8,257 bases of DNA from Candidatus Dormiibacterota bacterium (GCA_003133485.1 PKXR01000206.1:1-8257), one strand, 5' to 3'; numbered from the stretch's first letter, positions 1 through 5,210 are shown. A program made the numbers and translations. The notes: generated from the letters alone by a model not told the origin.

Positions 1-3
1 GCA

Positions 4-582
4 TCAGACCGGGTCCCCGACCAGGTCCAGGAAGCGCGAGATGAGAGCCGGCCCCTCCGGGGTGAGGATCGACTCGGGATGAAATTGGACCCCGAACCGC
101 GGCAGCCGGCGGTGCTCCATGCCCATCACCAATCCGTCCTCGGTCTCGGCGGTCACCGCCAACTCCTCCGGAAGCGAGGATCTCTCCACGACCAGTGAGT
201 GGTAACGGCCACCCTCCAGCGGCGAGGTCAGGCCCGCGAAGATCCCCTTGCCGTCGTGGTAGATGGGACTGGTCTTGCCATGGACCGGCTGGGGGGCTCG
301 GACCACCTTGGCCCCGAAGGCGGTCGCAAGCGCCTGGTGCCCTAGGCACACCCCGAGCAGCGGGATGTCGTCGGGAAGGGCAAGAATCAGGTCGACGAAG
401 CAGCCGGCGCGCTCCGGCCGTCCCGGGCCTGGGGAAAGAATCACAGCGTCAGGCCGACGGGAGGCCAGCTCCGAGGCCGACGCGCTCTCCGAGCCGACCA
501 CCGCCACTGCGCGCCCGGTGGACGCCACCACCTGCACCAGGTTGTAGACGAACGAGTCCTGATGATCGACGACCAAGATCAT
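4..582 (-). CDS. trpG: Anthranilate synthase glutamine amidotransferase subunit
   Basis: A 192-residue class I glutamine amidotransferase that releases ammonia from glutamine and passes it to TrpE for anthranilate synthesis. The visible family motifs are SPGPG near residue 50, the nucleophile-elbow motif GVCLGHQ with catalytic Cys79, HGKTS at 101-105, YHSL at 127-130, and FHPES with catalytic His168 and Glu170. The length is normal for a stand-alone TrpG. The reading frame stays open further upstream, but the ATG at 582 begins exactly at the conserved ILVVDHQDSF strand and overlaps the trpE stop as ATGA, so translational coupling is expected. The same protein could also serve PabB for folate synthesis, as in some bacteria, but the trpE linkage makes the tryptophan role primary. 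The stop lies 4 nt from the window edge, so any downstream operon member is out of view. Confidence 0.97.
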   Translation of the reverse strand: MILVVDHQDSFVYNLVQVVASTGRAVAVVGSESASASELASRRPDAVILSPGPGRPERAGCFVDLILALPDDIPLLGVCLGHQALATAFGAKVVRAPQPVHGKTSPIYHDGKGIFAGLTSPLEGGRYHSLVVERSSLPEELAVTAETEDGLVMGMEHRRLPRFGVQFHPESILTPEGPALISRFLDLVGDPV

Positions 583-2075
583 GGCGCTACCTGGGGGCCG
601 CCCCCGATCGCCGCCAGGATGGCGGAGGCCTTGGCCTCGGTCTCGGCCAGCTCCTGAGCCGGGTCGGAGTCGCTGACTATCCCGGCGCCCGCCTGCACGT
701 GCACCTGACCCCCGGTCACGACCGCGGTGCGGATGGTGATGCAGAACTCCAGGTCGCCGTAAAACGTCAGGTATCCGCAAGCCCCCGCGTAGGGACCTCT
801 CGCGGTCGGCTCCTCCCGCGCAATGATCTCCATGGCCCGCCGTTTGGGGGCGCCGGTCACAGTTCCTGCCGGGAAGACCGCGGCCAGGGCATCGAGGGCA
901 GTTCGGCCCTCGGCCAGCTCCCCGGTGACGTTGCTGACGATGTGCATGACCCGCGGGAAGCGCTGGACGTGCAGCAGATCGGTCGGAACGACGGTTCCCG
1001 GGGTGCAGATCTTGCCCACGTCGTTGCGAGCGAGATCCACCAGCATGGCGTGCTCCGCCAGCTCTTTGGGATCGGTCAGCAACTCCTGCTCGAGCAGCTG
1101 ATCCTCAAGCTCATCCTCTCCGCGCCGACGAGTCCCGGCGATCGGCCGGGTGGTGATCTTGCGCCCCTGAACCTTGACCAGCGGCTCCGGGGAGGAACCC
1201 GCCAGCTCCACCCCCGGGACTCGGAGGAAGAACATCGCCGGAGAGGGATTCACTTGGCGCAGTCGTTGATAGATGTCCAGTCCACCTTCGCGCGCCGGAG
1301 CGGTGAGACGCCTCGAGAGAACCGCTTGATAGATCTCCCCGGCCACGATGTCCTCCTTGATCCGGCGGACCCCGGCCTGGTACATCTCCACCGAGATGTT
1401 GGGGGCGACCGCCAGGGTCTGACGGGACGACGACGAAGCAGGTATCTGTCGCCCGCCGCGGATCTTCGCCGCCATCTCCTCCAAGGCAGCCGACCCGGTT
1501 CCGTAGTCGGTGCCCGCGGGAATGTGCGCGACCAGGACAACCTTGCCCCGGCGATGATCGAAGACAACCACCCGGTCCAGGACCATGAAGGTGATGGGGT
1601 CGACCGACTGTCTCCCTCGGCCCACCGGATAAGCCAGCCCGTCGATGAGCGCGGCCGCTTCATAGCAGAGCAGCCCGGCCAAACCACCGCTCATGGTAGG
1701 CAGATTGGGGAGCTGAGGAGCTCGTAGTGCGGCGGCGAGGCGATTGAGCGCTGACATCACGTCTTCGCCCGGGCAACTGAATACCCCATCGCCGATGGGA
1801 AGTGGCCGCCGGAGTGCGTCGACGCGCACCCCTGAGCGATCGGCGATCACCAGCGCGGCTGGCTCCCCGCCGACGATGGTGAACCCAACCGAGTTACCGG
1901 AAAGATCCAACTCCTCGAGCAACATGCCCGGACCGTCACCAGCGAGGGCTTGGAACACCTCGACTGGGCGCAGCTCCCCCATCGGGAGTTCCGCCCAGAT
2001 TGGGACCAAAGGGAACTCCGCGGCGGTCGCCTGCGAGGTCTGTCGGTCGGGCAGGATTTCCAATGAGGCCAGCAT
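579..2075 (-). CDS. trpE: Anthranilate synthase component I
   Basis: Chorismate-using subunit of anthranilate synthase, 498 residues, catalysing the first committed step of tryptophan synthesis with TrpG. Motifs in order: TRPIAGTRRRG near 309, LVDLARNDVGKI near 345-356, FPRVMHIVSNVTGEL, GTVTGAPKRRAME at about 404-416, and GAGIVSDSDP near 463. The start is placed at the ATG at 2075 because GGGAG lies 5 nt upstream. The ATG at 2087 has only the terminator U-tract before it and would add four residues. Two sites usually tied to tryptophan feedback inhibition are atypical. The N-terminal LLES motif reads LLEE (Glu54-Glu55, with Glu55 at the Ser40 position of the enteric enzyme). The NPSPYM motif reads NPSPAM (276-281). 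Altered feedback sensitivity is inferred, not shown. Expression should be controlled by the trpL1 attenuator directly upstream. A PabB identity is unlikely given the trp context and leader. Confidence 0.97.
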   Translation of the reverse strand: MLASLEILPDRQTSQATAAEFPLVPIWAELPMGELRPVEVFQALAGDGPGMLLEELDLSGNSVGFTIVGGEPAALVIADRSGVRVDALRRPLPIGDGVFSCPGEDVMSALNRLAAALRAPQLPNLPTMSGGLAGLLCYEAAALIDGLAYPVGRGRQSVDPITFMVLDRVVVFDHRRGKVVLVAHIPAGTDYGTGSAALEEMAAKIRGGRQIPASSSSRQTLAVAPNISVEMYQAGVRRIKEDIVAGEIYQAVLSRRLTAPAREGGLDIYQRLRQVNPSPAMFFLRVPGVELAGSSPEPLVKVQGRKITTRPIAGTRRRGEDELEDQLLEQELLTDPKELAEHAMLVDLARNDVGKICTPGTVVPTDLLHVQRFPRVMHIVSNVTGELAEGRTALDALAAVFPAGTVTGAPKRRAMEIIAREEPTARGPYAGACGYLTFYGDLEFCITIRTAVVTGGQVHVQAGAGIVSDSDPAQELAETEAKASAILAAIGGGPQVAP

Positions 2076-2080
2076 CACAA

Positions 2081-2085
2081 CTCCC
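2081..2085 (-). promoter_or_regulatory. Ribosome binding site of trpE
   Basis: GGGAG on the minus strand, 5 nt before the ATG at 2075. It overlaps the upstream in-frame ATG at 2087-2085, which itself has no SD. This favours the inner ATG as the trpE start. It lies just past the attenuator U-tract, so it is present only on read-through transcripts. Confidence 0.65.
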
Positions 2086-2093
2086 ATTGAGAC

Positions 2094-2125
2094 AAAAGAA
2101 AAAGCCCCGGAGGGTTCCGGGGCTT
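2094..2125 (-). terminator. trpEG attenuator (Rho-independent terminator)
   Basis: On the minus strand the arm AAGCCCCGGA and the arm TCCGGGGCTT form a perfect 10-bp stem with loop ACCC. They are followed by TTTCTTTT, making a classic intrinsic terminator. It sits between the leader-peptide stop and the trpE start, so it is an attenuator rather than the end of a gene. Its 5' arm can instead pair with leader sequence just after the Trp codons. Termination would release a leader RNA of about 125-130 nt. Confidence 0.92.
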
Positions 2126-2175
2126 GGTGTTCGCTCGTCGGTCAGACGGTTAGTCGCGTGCGGACACTTCACCCC
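2119..2175 (-). promoter_or_regulatory. trpEG antiterminator fold
   Basis: Leader bases GGGGU (2175-2171), immediately after the last Trp codons, can pair with GCCCC (2123-2119), which is the core of the terminator 5' arm. After a symmetric 3x3 internal loop, GUGU (2167-2164) pairs with ACAC (2130-2127), and two further pairs follow. This is the expected 2:3 alternative fold. A ribosome stalled at the Trp codons would leave it free to form and block the terminator. A ribosome reaching the leader stop would cover the upstream arm. Pairings were found by eye and no folding energies were computed. Confidence 0.7.
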
Positions 2176-2221
2176 CATCGGGCCAGCTCCACCACCAGAC
2201 CAGCGCGCTCGTCTTGACCAT
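2150..2221 (-). CDS. trpL: Trp operon leader peptide (trpEG attenuator)
   Basis: A 23-residue leader peptide beginning MVKTSALV, with four tryptophans within five codons (WWWSW, residues 9-13), then PDGGEV and a TAA stop. Its role is to report charged tRNA-Trp. Ribosome stalling at the Trp codons should favour the antiterminator and allow transcription into trpE. The ATG lies only 9 nt after the -10 hexamer CAGAAT and has no SD, so the mRNA probably starts at or within a few bases of the AUG (leaderless or nearly so). The stop is 24 nt before the terminator stem, a spacing suited to coupling. The second leader in the window is the same length and shares W-x-W-P-acidic. The peptide itself is not expected to have an enzymatic function. 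Confidence 0.93.
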   Translation of the reverse strand: MVKTSALVWWWSWPDGGEVSARD

Positions 2222-2230
2222 AGGTCGCGG

Positions 2231-2260
2231 ATTCTGCGGGAACCTGTAGCTGAGAGTCAA
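2231..2260 (-). promoter_or_regulatory. Promoter of trpL1-trpEG
   Basis: The minus strand carries TTGACT (2260-2255), an 18-nt spacer and CAGAAT (2236-2231), matching housekeeping sigma -35 and -10 elements at 5 of 6 and 4 of 6 positions. It is supported by its placement directly before the leader peptide and by the identical hexamers and spacer on the opposite strand at 2330-2359. The start site is predicted near 2221-2225. Confidence 0.78.
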
Positions 2261-2329
2261 GCCCGCTGTTCCGGCCCAGCGTCCGCTTCAGCGGTGCGGT
2301 CCTCGCGAGCCGGGGCGGAAAGGGCCTGA
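2261..2329. promoter_or_regulatory. Shared spacer between divergent trp promoters
   Basis: The 69 bp between the two -35 boxes contain no ORF of note. They hold a CCGCT-TC-AGCGG inverted repeat (2283-2294) and the palindrome CTCGCGAG (2302-2309). A further repeat, GGGCCT (2322-2327) with AGGCCC (2338-2343), brackets the -35 box of the plus promoter. Any of these could be a regulator site, but short palindromes are common in GC-rich DNA and no known operator is recognised. Confidence 0.25.
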
Positions 2330-2359
2330 TTGACTCTAGGCCCAGCCGTAGTCCAGAAT
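2330..2359 (+). promoter_or_regulatory. Promoter of trpL2-trpDCFBA
   Basis: TTGACT (2330-2335), an 18-nt spacer and CAGAAT (2354-2359) are the same hexamers and spacing as in the divergent trpEG promoter, and the match extends to TTGACTCT. The leader start codon follows 9 nt after the -10 box. The start site is predicted near 2365-2369. Confidence 0.78.
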
Positions 2360-2368
2360 CGCGGAACA

Positions 2369-2440
2369 GTGACTACTCGATTCTTCTCGAGTCGGCGGTG
2401 GTACTGGCCCGAAGCGGGTTCGGTGCCGTCGCGCGCCTAG
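2369..2440 (+). CDS. Second trp leader peptide (trpDCFBA attenuator)
   Basis: A 23-residue leader peptide with a GTG start (MTTRFF at the N-terminus), Trp codons at residues 11 and 13 (RRWYWPEAGSV), and a TAG stop. It should sense charged tRNA-Trp for the trpDCFBA unit as trpL1 does for trpEG. The GTG start is supported by exact agreement with trpL1: the same 9-nt distance from CAGAAT, the same 72-nt ORF length and the same 24 nt from stop to terminator stem. No SD precedes it, which suggests leaderless translation. From residue 9 to the stop its DNA matches trpL1 at 31 of 45 bases. It has two Trp codons against four in trpL1, so its response to Trp limitation is probably weaker. The ORF is short and depends on this comparison for its credibility. 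Confidence 0.85.
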   Translation: MTTRFFSSRRWYWPEAGSVPSRA

Positions 2441-2469
2441 TCACAAAAGCGCAAGCGACCACCGAGCCC
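2406..2469 (+). promoter_or_regulatory. trpDCFBA pause hairpin and antiterminator
   Basis: Two mutually exclusive pairings are visible. In the antiterminator, GGGUUCGGUG (2416-2425) pairs with CACCGAGCCC (2460-2469) over 10 bp with one G-U. It takes up the first five bases (2465-2469) of the terminator 5' arm. In the pause-type hairpin, GGC plus CCGAA (2406-2413) pairs with UUCGG and GCC (2419-2427) around one bulged U, hiding most of the antiterminator 5' arm. The Trp codons at 2399-2407 lie just upstream of or within the first arm. Together with the terminator this gives the classical 1:2, 2:3 and 3:4 arrangement. Pairings were found by eye. Confidence 0.78.
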
Positions 2470-2492
2470 TGGGCACTGCCCGGGGCTTTTTT
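2465..2492 (+). terminator. trpDCFBA attenuator (Rho-independent terminator)
   Basis: AGCCCTGGG (2465-2473) and CCCGGGGCT (2479-2487) form a 9-bp stem with one T-G pair and loop CACTG. They run into six T residues (2487-2492). It lies after the trpL2 stop and before the first SD of the operon, so it acts as an attenuator. Its 5' arm and flank closely match those of the trpEG attenuator. Confidence 0.92.
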
Positions 2493-2498
2493 CATTTC

Positions 2499-2506
2499 AG
2501 GAGGAG
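2499..2506 (+). promoter_or_regulatory. Strong ribosome binding site after the attenuator
   Basis: AGGAGGAG is a near-perfect SD, 8 nt before the ATG at 2515. It is the strongest SD in the window, yet it sits about 160 nt upstream of trpD, in register with a small ORF. It is the main evidence that the small ORF is translated. Confidence 0.75.
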
Positions 2507-2514
2507 ACGTCCGG

Positions 2515-2664
2515 ATGAGCTATTCGATGACAGCAGCGGCTTCGACCGAGAGTAGGGCCGCCGCCTTGGCGCCCGGAGGCGGTAGATGCGCGTCGCACGG
2601 CGCCTGTGCTGCCGGAGCGGCCTCGGTGAGCCGTCGTCTACGTCGCCCCGGGACCGCTCCCTGA
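2515..2664 (+). CDS. Small ORF coupled to trpD, unknown function
   Basis: A 49-residue ORF that I do not recognise. It is Ala/Gly/Ser-rich with a basic end (SRRLRRPG), no membrane segment, and one CASHGAC motif (Cys25, His28, Cys31) that looks like a possible metal site but may be chance. It has the best SD in the window 8 nt upstream. Its TGA overlaps the trpD ATG as TGATG, while trpD has no SD of its own. The simplest reading is that ribosomes load here and trpD is translated by termination-reinitiation. About two thirds of its third codon positions are G or C, apparently less than in the neighbouring genes, so it may be a coupling cistron rather than a functional protein. An alternative is a degraded or frameshifted extension of trpD, but TrpD looks complete from its own ATG. 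Confidence 0.5.
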   Translation: MSYSMTAAASTESRAAALAPGGGRCASHGACAAGAASVSRRLRRPGTAP

Positions 2665-3695
2665 TGGAGGACTACCCTCAATTGCTGCGCCGGCTGCTCC
2701 AGGGCGGGACCATGTCCGCCGCGGAGAGCGCGGCCACTGTGGGTGCGATCATCGACGAGACGATCACCAGCGCCCAAGCGGCCGGGCTTCTGATCGCTCT
2801 GGCCGCCCGCGGCGAGACCATCGAAGAGGTGATCGGCGCCGCCACCGCGATGCGCGAGCGGGCGGTTCGCTTGGAACACCAATTGCCCTTGGTGATCGAC
2901 ATCGTCGGCACCGGTGGTGACGGCACCCAGAGCATCAACATCTCCACTGCGGCCGCTCTAGTAGTGGCCGGAGCCGGCATTCCGGTCGCCAAGCACGGGA
3001 ATCGAGCCGCCTCCAGCACCTGTGGCAGCGCCGACGTGCTAGAGGCATTGGGAGTTCCGCTCGACCGCGAACCGGCAGCAGCGGCGGAATTGCTCACCTC
3101 CCATCGAATCGCTTTCCTGTTCGCTCCCCGCTACCACCCGGTGATGAAAGCGGCAAACGGGCTGCGCCGAGAGCTTGGGGTACGCACGATCTTCAACCTG
3201 CTGGGTCCCCTCTGCAATCCGGCGGGGGCCCACCGCCAGCTGGTGGGGGTCTTCGGGGAAGCCCAGGTCGACCTGGTAGCGGACGCTATGCAGGGCCTCG
3301 GTGTCGAGGAGGGCGCGGTGGTCCACTCCGCCAGCGGGATGGACGAGGTGGCCGGCGAAGGACCAACCTGGGTGGCCCAGTTCGGTAGAGACGGGAGTCG
3401 ACGGTGGGTGCTCCACCCGGAGGACTACGGGATCAGAGCCTCTCTCGACGACGTGAGGGGCGGCGATGCCCAGACCAACGCGAAGCTACTTCTCGCCATC
3501 CTTCGGGGCGAGAGCTCCCCAAGCGCCGATGTGGTAGCCCTCAACTCGTCTTTAGCCTTGGTGGTGGCAGGTGCCGCCGACGGCGTCGAAGAGGGACTGG
3601 TACTGGCGCGCGCCAGCCTCGGGTCGGGAGCGGCTTTGGCGGCGCTGGACGCGCTGCGGGGCCGCCCGGACGCTCAGGCGGTTGCAGGTGTCTGA
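2664..3695 (+). CDS. trpD: Anthranilate phosphoribosyltransferase
   Basis: Transfers the phosphoribosyl group of PRPP to anthranilate, the second dedicated step of the pathway. It has 343 residues, the usual family length. The N-terminal helical domain (LLRRLLQGGTMSAAE through ARGETIEEV) is followed by the PRPP/Mg loop VGTGGDGTQSINIST (residues 81-95, GTGGDG at 82-87), KHGNR at 110-114 with CGSADVLEALGV after it, and the anthranilate-side segment RYHPVMKAANGLRRELGVRTIFNLLGP, split here only by description. The ATG at 2664 gives the normal N-terminus. The frame is open back to 2586, but that extension is not TrpD-like. It overlaps the preceding small-ORF stop by 1 nt and has no clear SD, so translational coupling is likely. 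trpC starts 1 nt after its stop. Confidence 0.96.
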   Translation: MEDYPQLLRRLLQGGTMSAAESAATVGAIIDETITSAQAAGLLIALAARGETIEEVIGAATAMRERAVRLEHQLPLVIDIVGTGGDGTQSINISTAAALVVAGAGIPVAKHGNRAASSTCGSADVLEALGVPLDREPAAAAELLTSHRIAFLFAPRYHPVMKAANGLRRELGVRTIFNLLGPLCNPAGAHRQLVGVFGEAQVDLVADAMQGLGVEEGAVVHSASGMDEVAGEGPTWVAQFGRDGSRRWVLHPEDYGIRASLDDVRGGDAQTNAKLLLAILRGESSPSADVVALNSSLALVVAGAADGVEEGLVLARASLGSGAALAALDALRGRPDAQAVAGV

Positions 3696-3696
3696 C

Positions 3697-4488
3697 ATGC
3701 TGACCGAGATCTACCGAGACCGCCAGCGGCGGTTGGATGCCGAGATGGCCAGAGAGCCGCTGGCGGAGCTCCGAGCGAGGGCGCTGGAAAGTACCGACGA
3801 GAGGCGCTCGCTCGCTGCAGCCCTCGCCGGCGCCCGCCCCCCCGCTTTGATCGCCGAGATCAAGCGCGCCTCACCCTCGGCCGGGCTGATCGCGCGCGAT
3901 TTTGACCCGGCCGCGATCGGCGCTAGCTACCAGGCGGCGGGCGCCGACGCCATCAGCGTTCTGACCGAGCAAGACCACTTCCAGGGGCAGTTGAGCTACC
4001 TGAAATTGGTCCGGGAGAACACCACGCTCCCCCTGCTGCGGAAGGACTTCCTGACCACTCCTTACGAGGTGGTACAGTCCGCCGCCTACGGAGCGGACGC
4101 CATCCTGGCCATCGTCGCCGGCCTCACCGACCAGCAGCTCACCGCCCTGCTTACCGCGGCCCGGGAGTGGCAGATTGAGGTCCTGGTTGAGGTTCACACC
4201 GCGCCAGAGCTCCGGCGGGCAGTGGCGCTCAGGGCCAGCCTGCTGGGGATCAACAATCGCGACCTTCGGACTCTCCGAACCGACACCGCGGTCACGGAGA
4301 CCCTTGTCGGACTGGTCCCCCCGGGCATCCAGGTGGTGAGCGAAAGCGGGTTCGAAAGTACAGGTCAGATCGAACGGATCTATCACGCCGGCGTCCCGTC
4401 ATTTCTGGTTGGCGAGGCTCTCATGCGGGCCGCCGACAAGGCTGGTTGGGTAAGGGCCGTGAAGGCTGTTGGCGCGGTGGAAGCGTAG
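3697..4488 (+). CDS. trpC: Indole-3-glycerol phosphate synthase
   Basis: Closes the ring of CdRP to give indole-3-glycerol phosphate with loss of CO2 and water. It is a cytosolic (beta/alpha)8-barrel of 263 residues, normal for a stand-alone TrpC. All the usual catalytic residues can be placed: Glu54 and Lys56 in AEIKRASPSAG, Lys116 in LLRKDFL, Glu165 in LVEVH, Asn187 in GINNRDL, and Glu216-Ser217 in VSESGF. The ATG at 3697 lies 1 nt after the trpD stop with AGGTG 6 nt upstream, and begins the conserved LTEIYRDRQRRLD helix. The frame extends further upstream inside trpD, but that part is unrelated to TrpC. It is not fused to TrpF, which follows as a separate gene. Confidence 0.96.
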   Translation: MLTEIYRDRQRRLDAEMAREPLAELRARALESTDERRSLAAALAGARPPALIAEIKRASPSAGLIARDFDPAAIGASYQAAGADAISVLTEQDHFQGQLSYLKLVRENTTLPLLRKDFLTTPYEVVQSAAYGADAILAIVAGLTDQQLTALLTAAREWQIEVLVEVHTAPELRRAVALRASLLGINNRDLRTLRTDTAVTETLVGLVPPGIQVVSESGFESTGQIERIYHAGVPSFLVGEALMRAADKAGWVRAVKAVGAVEA

Positions 4489-4490
4489 CT

Positions 4491-5210
4491 TTGGACAAGC
4501 TCGAGGGCGTCGGCGCGCAAAGCTCACGTGGTGCCTCAGCGCGGGCGCCCCAACTCGGCGCCGAGTCCACGGCGGACAGCACGCGGGTGAAGATCTGCGG
4601 CTGCACCTCCGCAGGGGAGATTGCGGCCGCGGTGGCGGCCGGAGCGAACGCCATCGGTCTTATCTTCGCTCCCAGCCCACGACGAATCACACCAGAGCAG
4701 GGAGCGCTCGCCACCGCTGACGTGCCGACCGAGGTTTCCGTGATCGGGTTCTTCATCGACCCCTCACCCGCCGAGCTCGAGCACGCCCTGGCGGTTCTGC
4801 CCCGCCTGACCCCCCAGTTCTCCGGCTCTGAGCCACCCGAGCTCTGCCGGTATCTGGGCTTGCCCTATCTCAAGGTCTTTCCAGTTTCCGCCGAGAACGC
4901 ACCGGGTGCCGGTGATCTCTCAGCCACCTTGGAGCGTTACCCCGAGGCCCTGCCGATCTTCGAGACTGCGTCTCGACTTCGTGGCGGCTCGGGAAGGACC
5001 TTCGACTGGTCGGTGGTGCAATCCCTGGTCGAGCGGCGATCAGCAGTCATCAGCGGCGGTCTCGACCCCAGCAACGTCGGAGCGTGCGTGCGACAGCTGC
5101 GCCCGTATGCCGTCGATGTCCGCTCGGGGGTGGAGTCCGACGGTGTCAAAGACCCTGTAAAACTTGAGGAATTCATCAACGCGGTGCGGAGCGCCCATGC
5201 AGCCCCCTGA
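4491..5210 (+). CDS. trpF: Phosphoribosylanthranilate isomerase, divergent active site
   Basis: Isomerises phosphoribosylanthranilate to CdRP, between TrpD and TrpC. It is a (beta/alpha)8-barrel. Recognisable parts are VKICGCT with catalytic Cys36, GANAIGLIF, the GGSGRTFDW phosphate-loop region, ISGGLDPSNV, and AVDVRSGVE with Asp209. Two conserved positions differ from the family: the catalytic Asp of the ILLD strand aligns with Glu158 (PIFET), and the QLHG motif reads QFSG (Ser111 for His). Activity may be reduced or the chemistry adjusted. No ATG start exists. The TTG at 4491, 2 nt after the trpC stop, is preferred, giving 239 residues with about 30 extra N-terminal residues. The GTG at 4587 would give a more typical 207, and a TTG at 4446 inside trpC is less likely. 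The 3' end overlaps trpB by 14 nt. Confidence 0.87.
   Translation: MDKLEGVGAQSSRGASARAPQLGAESTADSTRVKICGCTSAGEIAAAVAAGANAIGLIFAPSPRRITPEQGALATADVPTEVSVIGFFIDPSPAELEHALAVLPRLTPQFSGSEPPELCRYLGLPYLKVFPVSAENAPGAGDLSATLERYPEALPIFETASRLRGGSGRTFDWSVVQSLVERRSAVISGGLDPSNVGACVRQLRPYAVDVRSGVESDGVKDPVKLEEFINAVRSAHAAP

Noticed and set aside
583..780. N-terminal extension of TrpG
   Set aside because: The frame is open, but the extra 66 residues are low-complexity Arg/Gly/His sequence inside trpE. The ATG at 582 starts the conserved first strand and overlaps the trpE stop.
195..1727. Long plus-strand reading frame of 510 codons opposite trpE and trpG
   Set aside because: It is Arg/Pro/Gly-rich, matches no family, and lies antisense to well-supported trpE and trpG. 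Long antisense frames are expected in GC-rich coding DNA.
1936..2178. 80-codon minus-strand frame running across the attenuator into trpE
   Set aside because: It is out of frame with both trpL1 and trpE and would be translated through the terminator hairpin. No family resemblance.
2094..2514. T-box riboswitch or TRAP-binding leader
   Set aside because: No T-box specifier/antiterminator core and no series of GAG/UAG triplets is seen. Trp-rich leader ORFs with alternative folds explain the region.
2515..2664. Sequencing frameshift splitting the true trpD start from its SD
   Set aside because: TrpD is complete from the ATG at 2664 and neither upstream frame adds TrpD-like sequence. The exact TGATG junction argues for real coupling, although a degraded extension is not fully excluded.
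2520..2882. Minus-strand frame opposite the small ORF and the start of trpD
   Set aside because: It is antisense to trpD, has no SD or promoter, and its composition is that of a shadow frame.
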